The notes beneath the pieces are model-generated. The model was not told the origin of the DNA, did not search any database, and saw only the letters and a program-made list of their open reading frames with translations. A stretch of 64,000 bases of DNA. It comes from Xanthostigma xanthostigma (lineage: Eukaryota; Arthropoda; Insecta; Raphidioptera; Raphidiidae). The stretch lies in the NCBI GenBank assembly GCA_963575645.1, contig OY754464.1, positions 248,001 through 312,000 on the forward strand. Direction: 5' to 3'. This document shows, piece by piece, positions 44,530-55,500 of this stretch (position 1 is its first letter; each line of letters starts with the position of its first letter). The position numbers and the translations under genes are program-made.

Positions 44530-44990
44530 CTAGTTTATTTCTGACAGATCTACAAAACAAAAGAACAGCTGATTTTTTTATTTTTAAAATATTTCCGAAA
44601 CTATAAAGTTAAGAAAAAGAAATTATTAACGAAACTTTCTTAAAAAATAAATAGAATAATAAGCTGTTATGAAAAGTATACCATTATTATATTAAAAAAC
44701 ACCGTTATAGCATATATATCTTCTGCGCATGCGCTGATTTTCCCCAAAAAAATATGGCTCTTCATATTTGAATGCCAAACATCCTCCAAAAATTTGATTT
44801 CTTTCCGCTAATCCGCTTGACCTGTATAGTGAACAGACAAACAGAGTTTTTCCAAAAATATGTTTTTTTGGATTTGGGGGACCTTAAAACGAAAAGATAT
44901 TGTAAAATTTTGAAAAGTGATTTTTGGCCTAAACTAGTACCATTTCCAACTTGTGGGTTGGAATGGTAAAAATTTAAAAACAACTAATTT
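44530..44990 (-). repeat. Dispersed repeat, inverted partner of 30260-30640
   Basis: Its minus strand shares GGTACCATTCC-like, GCGCATGCGCAGAAG, CTTTTCATAAC and CAGCTGTTCTTTTGTTTTGTAGATCTG landmarks with 30260-30640. Opposed open frames inside are chance products. Confidence 0.5.
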
Positions 44991-45396
44991 ATTTATTTTT
45001 TTTGTATGTGACTTTGCAAAAGTTTCGATATCAAAAATGAGTACCTACACAGTAATTCCCTAGATCTAGCTAAATTTCTCTAGGCCTGGCAATACTGATT
45101 TACGATATGAAAGAAACAACTGCGCGTTATTGTCACTGTAAAACAGACAGCCGGTATAAAGTACATTGTTATTTAGCTATAGAGTATCGTGTATCACACT
45201 AATCACTCATACGTTCATATTACGTGTGAAGTAGCGAATAATATGTACAGTAATCTCCCTATAAATCGTCGTCAATTAAGTTTTCAGTCCTTGTCTCATG
45301 CGCTTCAAAGATTACGAGTTCTGACTTCTGTACGCCACGTGACGATATTGCTTCAAGTTAGATCTCACAGTACTCCTTGACTTGGACTATAAGCAG

Positions 45397-45457
45397 TGGT
45401 TGTTCTGCAGTTCATGCAGCGCTCATAGAAAGCGCTGCATGAACTGAAGAACAACCA
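45397..45457. repeat. 27-bp-arm hairpin
   Basis: The arms 45397-45423 and 45431-45457 (TGGTTGTTCTGCAGTTCATG...) are reverse complements with one mismatch and a 7-nt loop. The TGGTTGTTCTGCAG end also occurs near 58070 and 62280, in each case next to family E-like sequence. Confidence 0.7.
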
Positions 45458-45499
45458 AAGTTTTAGATACTTCATATTTTTTAATGAATTACATTTTCC

Positions 45500-45910
45500 G
45501 AATTTGACCAATAATTAATTAATGTTAGGAAAGTTTAATAGGCACTGGCAGACCACAAAACTCGTGCCTGTGATTTGTGTGGCAGACTTTCTTGCGTTCA
45601 GGCGCTGTTCTGCGCTTCGAGGAAACATAATCATCGGATACATCCGGTGTACACCGTGCAACTTCCGATCCACAGGTAATAACATGTTATTTAGATCGGC
45701 TTTGAGCTGCATTTACCGCCAGCACATTAGTACAGAGAATCATCTAGCGCTATCATACGCTGGAAATGTTCTATCTCATTCAGTCAACACCTTATTGATT
45801 CGTCGGTACGTATGTCGCACATACACATATTATGATACACACGGCTTATGGCAGCAGTGACTAGTGTTCCAGTGTATATTGTAGTTTGTTGTCAACAGTG
45901 TTTGAAAAAA
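45500..45910 (+). repeat. Dispersed repeat family E
   Basis: CACTGGCAGACCACAAAACTCG, GGCAGACTTTCTTGCGTTCA and CCGGTGTACACC match the minus strand of 62040-62190. The right part matches the minus strand of 29210-29300. It is an element of at least 400 bp in three copies, with no conserved open frame seen. Confidence 0.65.
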
Positions 45911-46214
45911 GTTAGTAATTACTAATATTTTTTAAGAGTCAGGTTGTCGATAAACGGTTGAACTTATGCAAGAAACTGATGTTGAAAATGTTGAATAGTT
46001 TATTTAATTTTAATTTAGTTTGCGAGACAAAAATACACGAGCCGCTACTGACGAGACAATAAGCCAGTCTCATTGATTGTGAGTCTAGTGGGGAAGCTGT
46101 CACTTAATTTATTCTTTCTTGCTCAATTTCCTCGTTGTTTCGTCACGGCACGAACGAAGATGCGCGATTGTCGACAATTGGGGAACAATTTATACACTTG
46201 CAAATGACGACACT

Positions 46215-46460
46215 AAAGACCGCTGCACACGAGACTGGTTTTGCCGCTAGATAGGTACCGTGCTGGATTTGGCTGCTAGGTTTCAAGCGTATAGTGGCGT
46301 TGGATTTCGTTATGATTTTTATGTGTTCGCTTCACGCAATGCTTGTTTTGAAGCTGGCTTTGGTGCTATGACGCAACGCTTTCTTTCATCAAAGGCGGGT
46401 CTTGGCTTTTTGGGGCATAGGGCTTATTGCCGTCTACTGGGGCCCTGTGTTTTGTTAAAT
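46215..46460. repeat. MITE family M2, diverged copy
   Basis: It starts AAGACCGCTGCACACGAGAC, then GGTTTTGCCGCTAGAT and TTTCAAGCGT as in 39163-39485. The right terminus is not recognisable, so it is probably truncated. Confidence 0.6.
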
Positions 46461-46519
46461 TGAGAATTTTTATATTGGAATTAAAAATCATTTTTTAATA
46501 AGATTAAAATCAGTTATAA

Positions 46520-46900
46520 CTTCGTGACATGACCAAACAAATAATAGATACAAACTATAAATTCACCCAAAAAATGACAAAATTTACCAAAAGAAAATTG
46601 GTAAAATTCATCAAAAAAATTGTCAAAATTCACCAAAAAAATTGTCAAAATTTACAAAAAACAATTTCAAAATTCATAAAAAATATGGCCGAAATTCACT
46701 CAAAATGACTTGGTGACACGACCCAACAAGATATTATAAATTCACCGAAAAAATGTATAAATTCACCCAAAAAATGTCAAAATTTTCCAATAAAATTGTC
46801 AAAATTCATTAAAAAAATTATTAAAATTTACCAGAAAAATTTGTCAACATTTACAAAAAACAGTGTTAAAATTCATAAAAAAAATGCTCAAAATAAACTC
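46520..46900. repeat. Higher-order AT-rich tandem array
   Basis: About 16 degenerate units of roughly 20-22 bp (AAATTCACCAAAAAAATTGTC) are arranged in two larger blocks, 46520-46708 and 46709-46900. Each block opens with TTCGTGACATGACC or TTGGTGACACGACCC. The pattern is a 190-bp unit, itself made of short repeats, duplicated once. Confidence 0.75.
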
Positions 46901-47329
46901 GAAATATTGTCAGTATTAAAATTAATTTTAATATAATTATCATTATTCATTAATATTAACTATTTTTACTTTATGATAAGTGATCATTGTTAATGAAAAA
47001 GTATTAATTTATGATGAAGATTTAATTTTTGTTGGCCCTTAATACTTGTGGGCCCATGGTTTAAGCTCTATTAGTCCCTATGTAGATCCGTTGCCGTATC
47101 TCATAAATTTTTAGTTCTCAGGTTTCGAGAATTGATTAAAACTTTAGAAATCTGAGTGTCTATAGTAAAAAAATAAATTGAAAATATGAATTACTAGTAT
47201 CAGGTCTTGATATTCTTTGATCTTGGCAAACTGATTGATAAAGGACTGCAAGTGAATAAGAAATATCTTCTATTGCAACCATATGGATAATTATTGAGCT
47301 TTTTTAACGTAGTAATATGCTATTCATAA

Positions 47330-47394
47330 AATATACAAAGACAAGCGTTTGACATATTAATATATTATGTCAAACGCTTGTCTTTTTATATTTT
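47330..47394. repeat. Hairpin with about 28-bp arms
   Basis: AAGACAAGCGTTTGACATA on the left is mirrored by TATGTCAAACGCTTGTCTT on the right around a short AT loop, with AT-rich outer arms. Probably a MITE remnant. Confidence 0.7.
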
Positions 47395-47644
47395 GTCCCC
47401 TGAAAGACTGCAACTCATTTCTCTCGCCGTTTATAGTTGTAAGTAGCCTTAGATAATTAATTTGAAATTTGAATGACGTAATCTTTCAAACAATCTTTAA
47501 TTATCTTTGAAAAATTTTGTTACCAGTCGCGTATCTCCTGTCTTAATCGAAATAAACACAAAATTTCCTAAAAAAACGTATAAATAAATTTTCAAGTATC
47601 TTACCTGATAACAGACTTCATGGTTTGCACGTAGGAAAATTATT

Positions 47645-48223
47645 AATATTATAAATGCGAATGTAAGTTTGTTTGTTACGCTTTCACGCAAAAACTACTT
47701 AACCGATCATCATGAAATTTTGCACATACACTCTTGAAGGTATTAGAAGTAACATAGGATACTTTTTATTAAAAAAAAATAAAAATTTTTTACGAAAAAT
47801 AAGAAAGGGTTGAAAACATTTTTTGGGCCCAAAAATACCGAAAAATTTCTCCGAATCGTTTCAAAATTGAAATTTACCCCTTTAGTAATGATTAAAATGT
47901 GCTATTAAAATTTCATTAAAATCGGCCCGACAGGACCGGACTTACAAATTTTATGAAAACGAAATATTATAAATGCGAATGTAAGTTTGTTTGTTACGCT
48001 TTCACGCAAAAACTACTTAACCGATCATCATGAAACTTTGCACATACACTCTTGAAGGTATTAGAAGTAACATAGGATACTTTTTATTAAAAAAAATAAA
48101 AATTTTTTACGAAAAATAAGAAAATTGTTTGTCAAAATATGTGCAATACCTCAACCCCTGATATGCATGTCAAAAGTCGATTTCCATCTCAATCGCGGGC
48201 GTAGCCGCGGGTAGCGGCTAGTA
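47645..48223 (-). mobile_element. RTE-type LINE tail with an internal direct duplication
   Basis: Read on the minus strand it begins TACTAGCCGCTACCCGCGGC and ends ATTTATAATATT, as RTE-like 3' ends do. A segment of about 160 bp (47645-47812) is nearly identical to 47963-48122. It includes GTTACGCTTTCACGCAAAAA and GTATTAGAAGTAACATAGGA. The middle part (47820-47960) matches the minus strand of 12230-12400. Confidence 0.7.
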
Positions 48224-48949
48224 TGAAATAAAAGAAATGAAATGATCCAAAGTGGACTGTGACAATCTTTTTTAATAAAAAATAAATTTATATTACAATC
48301 TACGTTCATAAATAAGTAAATAACACATACACAATATACTAGATCAGTGGTGCGCTAACTTGTTAGACATTCTCTGTGACTCTTTTAAACTCTCGTATGC
48401 TCAAAATAAAAAATATATAAAAGTTTTCAAGCAAAATAAAAGAAAATAAATACAGTTCTGAACTGTGAAATAATAAACCCTGATTTAAATTTTAACGTGA
48501 AGAATTAGGTTGTGCTACCCGCCCTTTTTCGGGCGTGCCCTCCGAGTTCGCGCACCTCTGTACTAGACTACAATATGAGCTTAAATTAATAAATACTGTT
48601 AAAGAAATACGCCAAACTTAAAAATATAAAATAATGTAAAAAACTCGGGTCGCTGTGCCAAAAAACTCTGCCGACAATAGTATGTATTTGCTAATAGTCA
48701 GAGTGCCCGTCGGCAAAAATTTTACTGACACATACTCTCCCCAAACTTTATATATGGTTTCATTAGGCCTAGTCTGACACCTATTTTGTCTATGACTTTT
48801 CTTGATTTTGGGGCGTTTTCCCTCTAAATTTTCCGAAAGATGTCGTTTTGACGACATGTAAAAAATTATAGATACTGTTTGTTTTTTTAATTGGATAGCT
48901 TAAAAACTTCAACCAAAACGCTAAAATAATGTTCTCTGACAAATAACAT

Positions 48950-49020
48950 GAACCATTTAAAATGTCTGACACCTCGAATATGTTCGACATATTCGAGGTG
49001 TCAGACATTTTAAATGGTTC
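48950..49020. repeat. Perfect hairpin, 33-bp arms, 5-nt loop
   Basis: The arms 48950-48982 and 48988-49020 are exact reverse complements with landmark AATGTCTGACACCTCG. It is embedded in a repeat with GCCATCCGACCGACGCC (49070-49090) and CTCTGCCGACAATAG (48670), motifs also found near 12020-12520. Confidence 0.85.
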
Positions 49021-49668
49021 TTGTTATATTATATAAAACGAGGAAAAATTTTGGCCCGACCGCTGGGTTTCGCCATCCGACCGACGCCGAGAGCGTATGG
49101 GCCGTATGACAAATACCTACAGTAATAAAAACAAAACCAATTTAGAAAAAGTTTAGCATATTTCCCTAGGTACATATAAAATAGTTAATAAACCTATAAA
49201 ATTAATAAATATTTTACATGAGGTAGAACTTAATATCAGTCTATATGGCTGTAACTAGAAAATGGTATAAATATAATAAGTATAGTGGGAATGTCTCAAG
49301 CATTTGGTGTAACTGGACATTTTATGAAATGGCTAGACAGTCCATGAAACGTTAATAAAATAATGAGTTAATATCAATTCCTGGTCAACACACTGTTTCA
49401 AACTTGATCTAATAATAATTTAGTGATATTTTTATTTTATAACAAACTTAAATATAAAATATTATAATACAACTTTATTATTACGTGAAAATATTTTGGT
49501 ATATTTAGAATTAATGCTTTCAATTTAGCTGATTTTGAAATGATTTTTTATTTCACGAATTGAATTGGTATACCTATATAATTTTTACAGATAACACGGC
49601 ATATGTTTATCATGCCGTGCGTAGTTAGCTTTAGTTTCGTTTTCTGATAGTACAGGTACTTGTGCGTT

Positions 49669-50090
49669 AAGACCGCTGCACACGAGGCTAGAAACGCTGC
49701 TTGGAATTCTGCTGGCCGGCAGGATGGGCACGAGGCTGGAAATGACGTCACTGCGGGCTCGCTTGCTAGCTCACAAAATAGATTTTAAAATTAGAACAGG
49801 GACTATTTTTCTTGCCAGGTCCTCTGCTTGCTCTGAGTAAGAACCAATCAGGAAACAATATCTTGTCAGAAATCAACAAGGCGTCATTCTGCTCAGAGTC
49901 AGACAACAGACACGTTTAATTCTGTGTTTATATTTGAACTGTCACTGCACGCGAACCAGATCTATCCACAAAACAAGCTTGAAAAGACGTCTGATGTGAA
50001 GCGAGCACACAAAACCAATCAAGAAAACCAACGATAGAAATTTAGTAGTCAAATCTAGTGGCAAATCCAGCCTCGTGTGTAGCGGCCTTT
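49669..50090. mobile_element. 422-bp MITE family M2, copy 2
   Basis: It starts AAGACCGCTGCACACGAGGC and ends GCCTCGTGTGTAGCGGCCTT. It is the same length as 26645-27066 and shares GGAAATGACGTCACTGCGGG with the fragment at 26180-26300. Confidence 0.8.
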
Positions 50091-50604
50091 ATGTCGTATA
50101 AAGGAATGTACAAACAGCAGTGCAGTTTTAAAAATATTATTGATCGTATTTTGCTATATTTATTATTTACAATTTTTGTCTTAAATTAAATTTTGAGCAA
50201 AAATTCAAAATGTTTCGCATGCTCATAATGTGCATTTGTACACCGACGACGGTACTACAAAACTTCATTGAAATCAGAACGTTACTTAAACTTTATAGCA
50301 TTCACCAACTTATTGGAACGCGTTGTCCGCGTTAAGCGGGGTCTTACTGTACCTATTGATTGGAATATTAGCTCAATGGTTGAGACGACCTTAGCTTATT
50401 TCTTAGTTTTTGATGTGAAACATCTAATAGCGCGTTTGGTTGGGAGTAAAACCGTGCGATTGGGCGACGCTGTTTACGGGACGTGTTGTGTTTTATTTGC
50501 GCTCGCTGTGTGTATGCGTTGGACAGATGTGTGTGTGTGTGTTGGAGTGTCGAACATGGAGTTTGTTGATACGTTTAATTTAGTTATGAGTTTTTTTTAG
50601 ATCA

Positions 50605-50676
50605 CAGGGCGAAATTTAGTTACAGGGCGAAATTCAGTTAGAGAGCGAAATTTGGTTATAGGACGAAATTCAGTTA
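50605..50676. repeat. 18-bp minisatellite, four units
   Basis: CAGGGCGAAATTTAGTTA is repeated at 50605, 50623, 50641 and 50659 with 1-4 changes per unit. The period is exactly 18 bp. An adjoining 110-codon frame (50268-50600) ends just before it and is not a recognised protein. Confidence 0.8.
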
Positions 50677-52509
50677 CTAGAATTTCACTTATGTTTCACA
50701 TCTACCAGGCGTCCCACGACGGTTCACATTTTTTTTTATTCTATAATTGTTCCTTTGGTTTAAAAAAAGAATATAATAAATGGTCAAAGCCGTGAGTTTA
50801 TACATTGATTACTGGGGTTGTTCTGCTCAAGAGAAGTTAATGGATTTGGTGTGAAAAGCCGTCTTCCATCAATAAATTAGTAATATAAATAAATTAATAA
50901 TATAAATCAGCTTCCAAAAAGTTCAGTAGCTCTTGGACTATATGTTCAATTGAAAGGAGAAATCAGAACCCTTTGAAATTACATATTCGGACTTTCCTCG
51001 GTAATCTGACAGCTTTGACTCTAGTGAACTGTTTAAAATACGCACCTTTAGAATTACAATGATGTAAGTGCAAATACCAACAATTTGAGAAAAACGTACC
51101 TACTTGAAAGATTTTGTTTTACCTACTCTTCTCTCTATAACTTTTTTCATGAAGACATTATTTATTTAATGTTGCTTTTCTTAAATTTTAGGTATACATA
51201 TATACAGATTAAATATATTAATTTAATATTTCGTTATTTTATTGTTATAAATTTTCAAAATGCAGGGTGCCATAGTTAGGTCAATGTTGTATAAAAATTA
51301 ATTTAATTGTAATAAACGTCAATGTTTCTACGAATATTTGAAGTAAATTTGTAATATATGTTAAGACACAACTAACAATTAAGTCAATGTTCTGGGTCCA
51401 GTTCGATAACACTATGCACCCAAATTTTGAAAATTTTTTTTTAAGTCATAGAAAACGCTAAATTTTGACGTTCAAAAAAAAACTTTGCGGATTATTCAGA
51501 AATTTCCTCAAAAATACGTGAAAAAAATGGAACTACTTTTCGTCTTTCACTGTCATTTTTTGAATCTAACCAATCAAAAATCATAAATACACGTCATAGC
51601 AACTGGTGTAGAATTATTGTATAACTATCTCACTTTGTATGCAGCTTTCGATTGTGTTATGGAAGCAGGGTCGTATTTAGATTCGCATACCCGTTTATCG
51701 TTCACCCCGGAATTGTTTTTTTAAAAACTCAACATTTGCCCCTTCCCGTTTCACTGCGAGACAATTCGCATACCCCTTTATCAAAAAAAGCGATGGTTTT
51801 CAATCTTCATGAAAATGTGAGTTTTAAATTTAAAATTCGTTTTATAAATTAAAATTTCCAAATACGACTCTGCCCTGAACGTTCAATTGTATTTCATTCC
51901 AACCAATTGATATTTCTATCTTTGTTTATCATAGATACAGGTATATATAACTTTCTCTTTTCTTATCACTATATAAGACAAGATAGCGATCGCTATAGTA
52001 AATAATATACTCTAAAGTCTAAATCAACTTACTATACCATATTTAATTTTTTTAAATTAATTTATAAAAATTAATTTTCCGCACTTAAAACGACCAATAA
52101 CGCTGTTATATATATAAAACAATAATTGTGAATTTCCAGTGAATATTTTGCATAGCAAGTTATCGTACTCTTATCCAATGTTCTATCTAAATTTAATAAA
52201 AAACAATTGGCATAATTACCGTTGCGTCGTTGTAGCACTGTGGAGCAACTAACTCGTCCAACCCCCGCGAGCAACTGGCCAATGAGGCGTTGTTGTCTTC
52301 AAGACCTGCATAATTTCACATCGACACTACTGCCATCTTGCAACATTAGTTGTTATTATCATGAGAGCCAATGTTGCGTTCGATAGTTTATAAGGTATTT
52401 GTCATACCAAACTCAATATTGCAATACTTTGCACATACGTCATTGTAATTCTAAAGGCGCGATATGTGTATCGAGTTTTAAATATACTATTTACATAACA
52501 TTTTAATAT

Positions 52510-55500
52510 TTAACTAGTCGATTGGGTCAATAGATTTATAAGTTCGGTTTGGTTCATATTATTCAACGTGTGAATGTCAATACCTAAAGCGACCGCTACA
52601 CTATCCATGTCTAAACCGAACGATTTGAGCAGCTCAATGAAGTCCAACTCTTCACCCGTGTAGGGATTGTGAAGTTTGGGGCAAGAGTGATTGCATTGCG
52701 GCCATGAGCATCGTTCCATTATTCTCATTTTGCACCGTGAATGTCCGCGATTCCGTCTGCGATTTTTCGGCCTCAATGCCGATCGTTCTGTCCGTCGGTT
52801 CGAATCCATGTCGCCGTTGTCGGGATTGTCGGATCGATTTTTATTGTGCAGTCTTCTTTGTTTGTGACCTGTAAAAATGAATCGTTCTTAATAAACGCAA
52901 TAGTATATTACACCACAAGGGCCGTAAGTTTGATATTCTTGCGCGCCATGATACACGAGTATATTTTACCTTTTCTTTTCTTGTTCAGGCGATTTATATT
53001 TTTCCGTCGGTTTTTCTTTCGTTTCCGTCCGTTTCTTTCATTGTCGACTGGGCCTACATTGACGATCGCCACTTCGACTCGAGTTTCGTTGACGGAGATT
53101 TCCTTATTCAAGTTTCGCGCGTTTTCAAATTTCTTCTTGTTAGTTCGTTTCTTATCCGTACGCGGCGCATCTCTGAGCATAGACGTTCTTCTTTTCGCTT
53201 TGTTGTCCATCTGTTGTTCCCAGCATTTCAACGCTTGCGCGACAGACGTATCGTCGACCTTGACCGTTAACCAATCGCGTTTTGTCAACACCGAATGAGA
53301 AATACACGAAGGCGCAAACAGGGCCGAAACATTCTGGAAACTGTGTCTCAACGAATCGCCCATTTTATGAATGTAGTCCCATTGTTGTTTCGTCACAGGA
53401 GCGCCGACGTTATCGGCTGACATTTGAGCTTCGTCGAAGAGCCATTGGAAAACGAAAAGTGGCGCTAAAAAATTCAAATAGTAAGTCTCCGGTAACATTA
53501 AAAGTTAGTAACCCACCCCCACATCCGGATGACACCGGGACGGGCCGCTAGTAATTCTATCATAGCGCACGAATAATTTAGAGCCTTTTCGACCCTTTAT
53601 CTCCCAGACTAGCTACGCTATAGAAATGATTTTTTCCAGGGAGGCTAAGGTTATTGTGAAGAAGCTGCATTCTGAATTTCATACGTCTATGTGGAATAGT
53701 TTCCAAGATATGAGTGTCCAAAAATCACGATTTCGGGCACTTATTCATTCATAAAGCAGCTGTGGCCAACCTATAAACCGCCAAGTAACCCATTAAATAC
53801 TTTCAACTGATTCATTTCTTGAGTTCTACAAATGAAGTATAATTATATCTAATGTGTAAAAATGACTGTTCGTTCGCTATGATGTAATGAAGTATAGTAT
53901 ATAACTAATATTATGAGTCTAGATAATATTTAAGTAGAGTAAGTAAGAATATAACTTTTCAAAAAGTATTGAAATCTCACCAAAAACATAAATGTGAAAA
54001 AAGAGGCCAAGCTCTCGTCATAACCTCGTTTTGTTATCTTAAAAAAATAACTGAAATGTAGAAAATATGCCAAGTTCCTTGCCTACACTTTAATAAATTA
54101 ACACTCGAAACTTGGCAAGTTTTCATTAAAGAAGTGATCATTATTGAGACCCTTGAAAACTTGCCAAGTTTGGCGTGTAAATTTATAAAGGTGTAAGCAA
54201 GGAACTTGGCATCTTTTCTACATTTCAGTTATTTTCTTAAGATAACAAAACGCAGTTTTGACGAGAACTGGCCCTTTTTTCACATTTATGTTTTTGATGG
54301 GCTAAAATAATATTGCGTCTATCGTCTTACATTTCAAAGTTGGATAAAGTCTATATCCAAAATAACATCTCCAAGGTTCGTTAAAATAAGTCGTGTTGCA
54401 TTTGTTTGGCATTTTTCCTTTCCACAGTTTTATGCCTTTTCTGATGGCGTCCACAGTCGGCAATCCCGGGGCGTACGGGGCTCTGTCCAAAAACCAACCT
54501 GAATCGATGACGCCCCTCACCTCTATATGCCTCAGACTCAAGTCTTCATGCAACATATCGCGGACCGTGTCCAAGTTCACCATGGCCCCTGTGCCACCAG
54601 CACTGCTTCCTCCAAGTAACATTTGTGTTGAATTTTCCAAACCTAACGGTAATAAATCTCGAATGGTCTGTTCGATAATTTTGGCACCCATGAAATTAAA
54701 GTTGTTTTGGAATTCTTTCCTCGTTCCGCTCCAAGCATCGCTCGTACAGTACGGTACAAAAACGTGATTGGAGTCCCACCAATATGGATTTTCCTCTCTG
54801 TTTGGTGACAGTAAACCTCCAACTAAAATGTATTAAATAACAATTATTTTTTTAGTTTTTTTTTTTGAACCTCTAACTTATTAATTAAATGACAAAGACA
54901 ATTTGTATATTTATAAATATTTATATATAAATTATTGTATTGTCATGAGTTCTGAACACGTGTGCAAAATTTCAAATTTTTCAGACGTCTGGAAGTGGAG
55001 GAAAATTAAACTGAAAAATTCCATTACTATAAAAGTGAGGTTAATAAAAGTGAGGTTAATAAATGCGCACCGTCTTTTGTTTCGGGCCATTGGGTTGAGG
55101 TCATTAAATGTCTTAGCTTCATCCAACGGCTCTTGCAGCTGCTGTCGTCGTAGCAGTACCAACCTCCTTCCAAGAAGATAATCCATTTCTTACTTCCGTA
55201 ATATTTTCGTAAATAAAATCTGAAATTTATAACATTTTTTGGGTGAATTTATAATATTATTTGTTTGGTCAGTGAACCGAGTTTTAATTCTGATTTTGAT
55301 GTTTTTAAAAATAAATTTTAAACCCCAATGTAAAGATTCCTCATTTAACTAAAAATCGGGTTCCATTGGACTTCAATGAGTGAGTCAGTATAAAAAAAAC
55401 CCTTTGCACTCCGGGAGTGCCGGCGGAAGTGAAAACTTAAATATTAACGTCTTACGAATTTTCGATCAAAATGGTTTGTATCATAGATTGCATTTTTATG

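Larger units (their letters stand above)
43663..52500. other. Repeat-rich region between the PLC and Notum genes
   Basis: The two genes are on the same strand, with the Notum 3' end facing the PLC start. I find no supported host gene here. The region contains a dated hAT MITE, family E and M2 copies, a higher-order tandem array (46520-46900), an RTE tail with an internal duplication, two hairpins and an 18-bp minisatellite. From 51050 to 52500 it is AT-rich and featureless to me. Confidence 0.7.

Noticed and set aside
44762..44983. Overlapping open frames on opposite strands
   Set aside because: Located in a diverged dispersed repeat also present at 30260-30640; neither frame is kept between copies.
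46520..46900. CRISPR-like regular array
   Set aside because: Units are contiguous, degenerate and AT-rich, with no unique spacers, and the DNA is eukaryotic. It is a tandem satellite.
50268..50600. 110-codon plus-strand frame with hydrophobic stretches
   Set aside because: No domain, no splice context, and it runs into GT-rich simple sequence and a minisatellite. Probably chance.
52741..53298. 185-codon plus-strand frame opposite Notum
   Set aside because: Antisense shadow of Notum exons 4 and 5. The minus-strand frame has the catalytic Asp and His motifs.
53464..54331. Loss of a conserved cysteine in Notum at the exon 3/4 junction (Ser305 where vertebrates have Cys)
   Set aside because: From memory of the Drosophila protein, Ser is normal at this position in insects, so it is not a defect.
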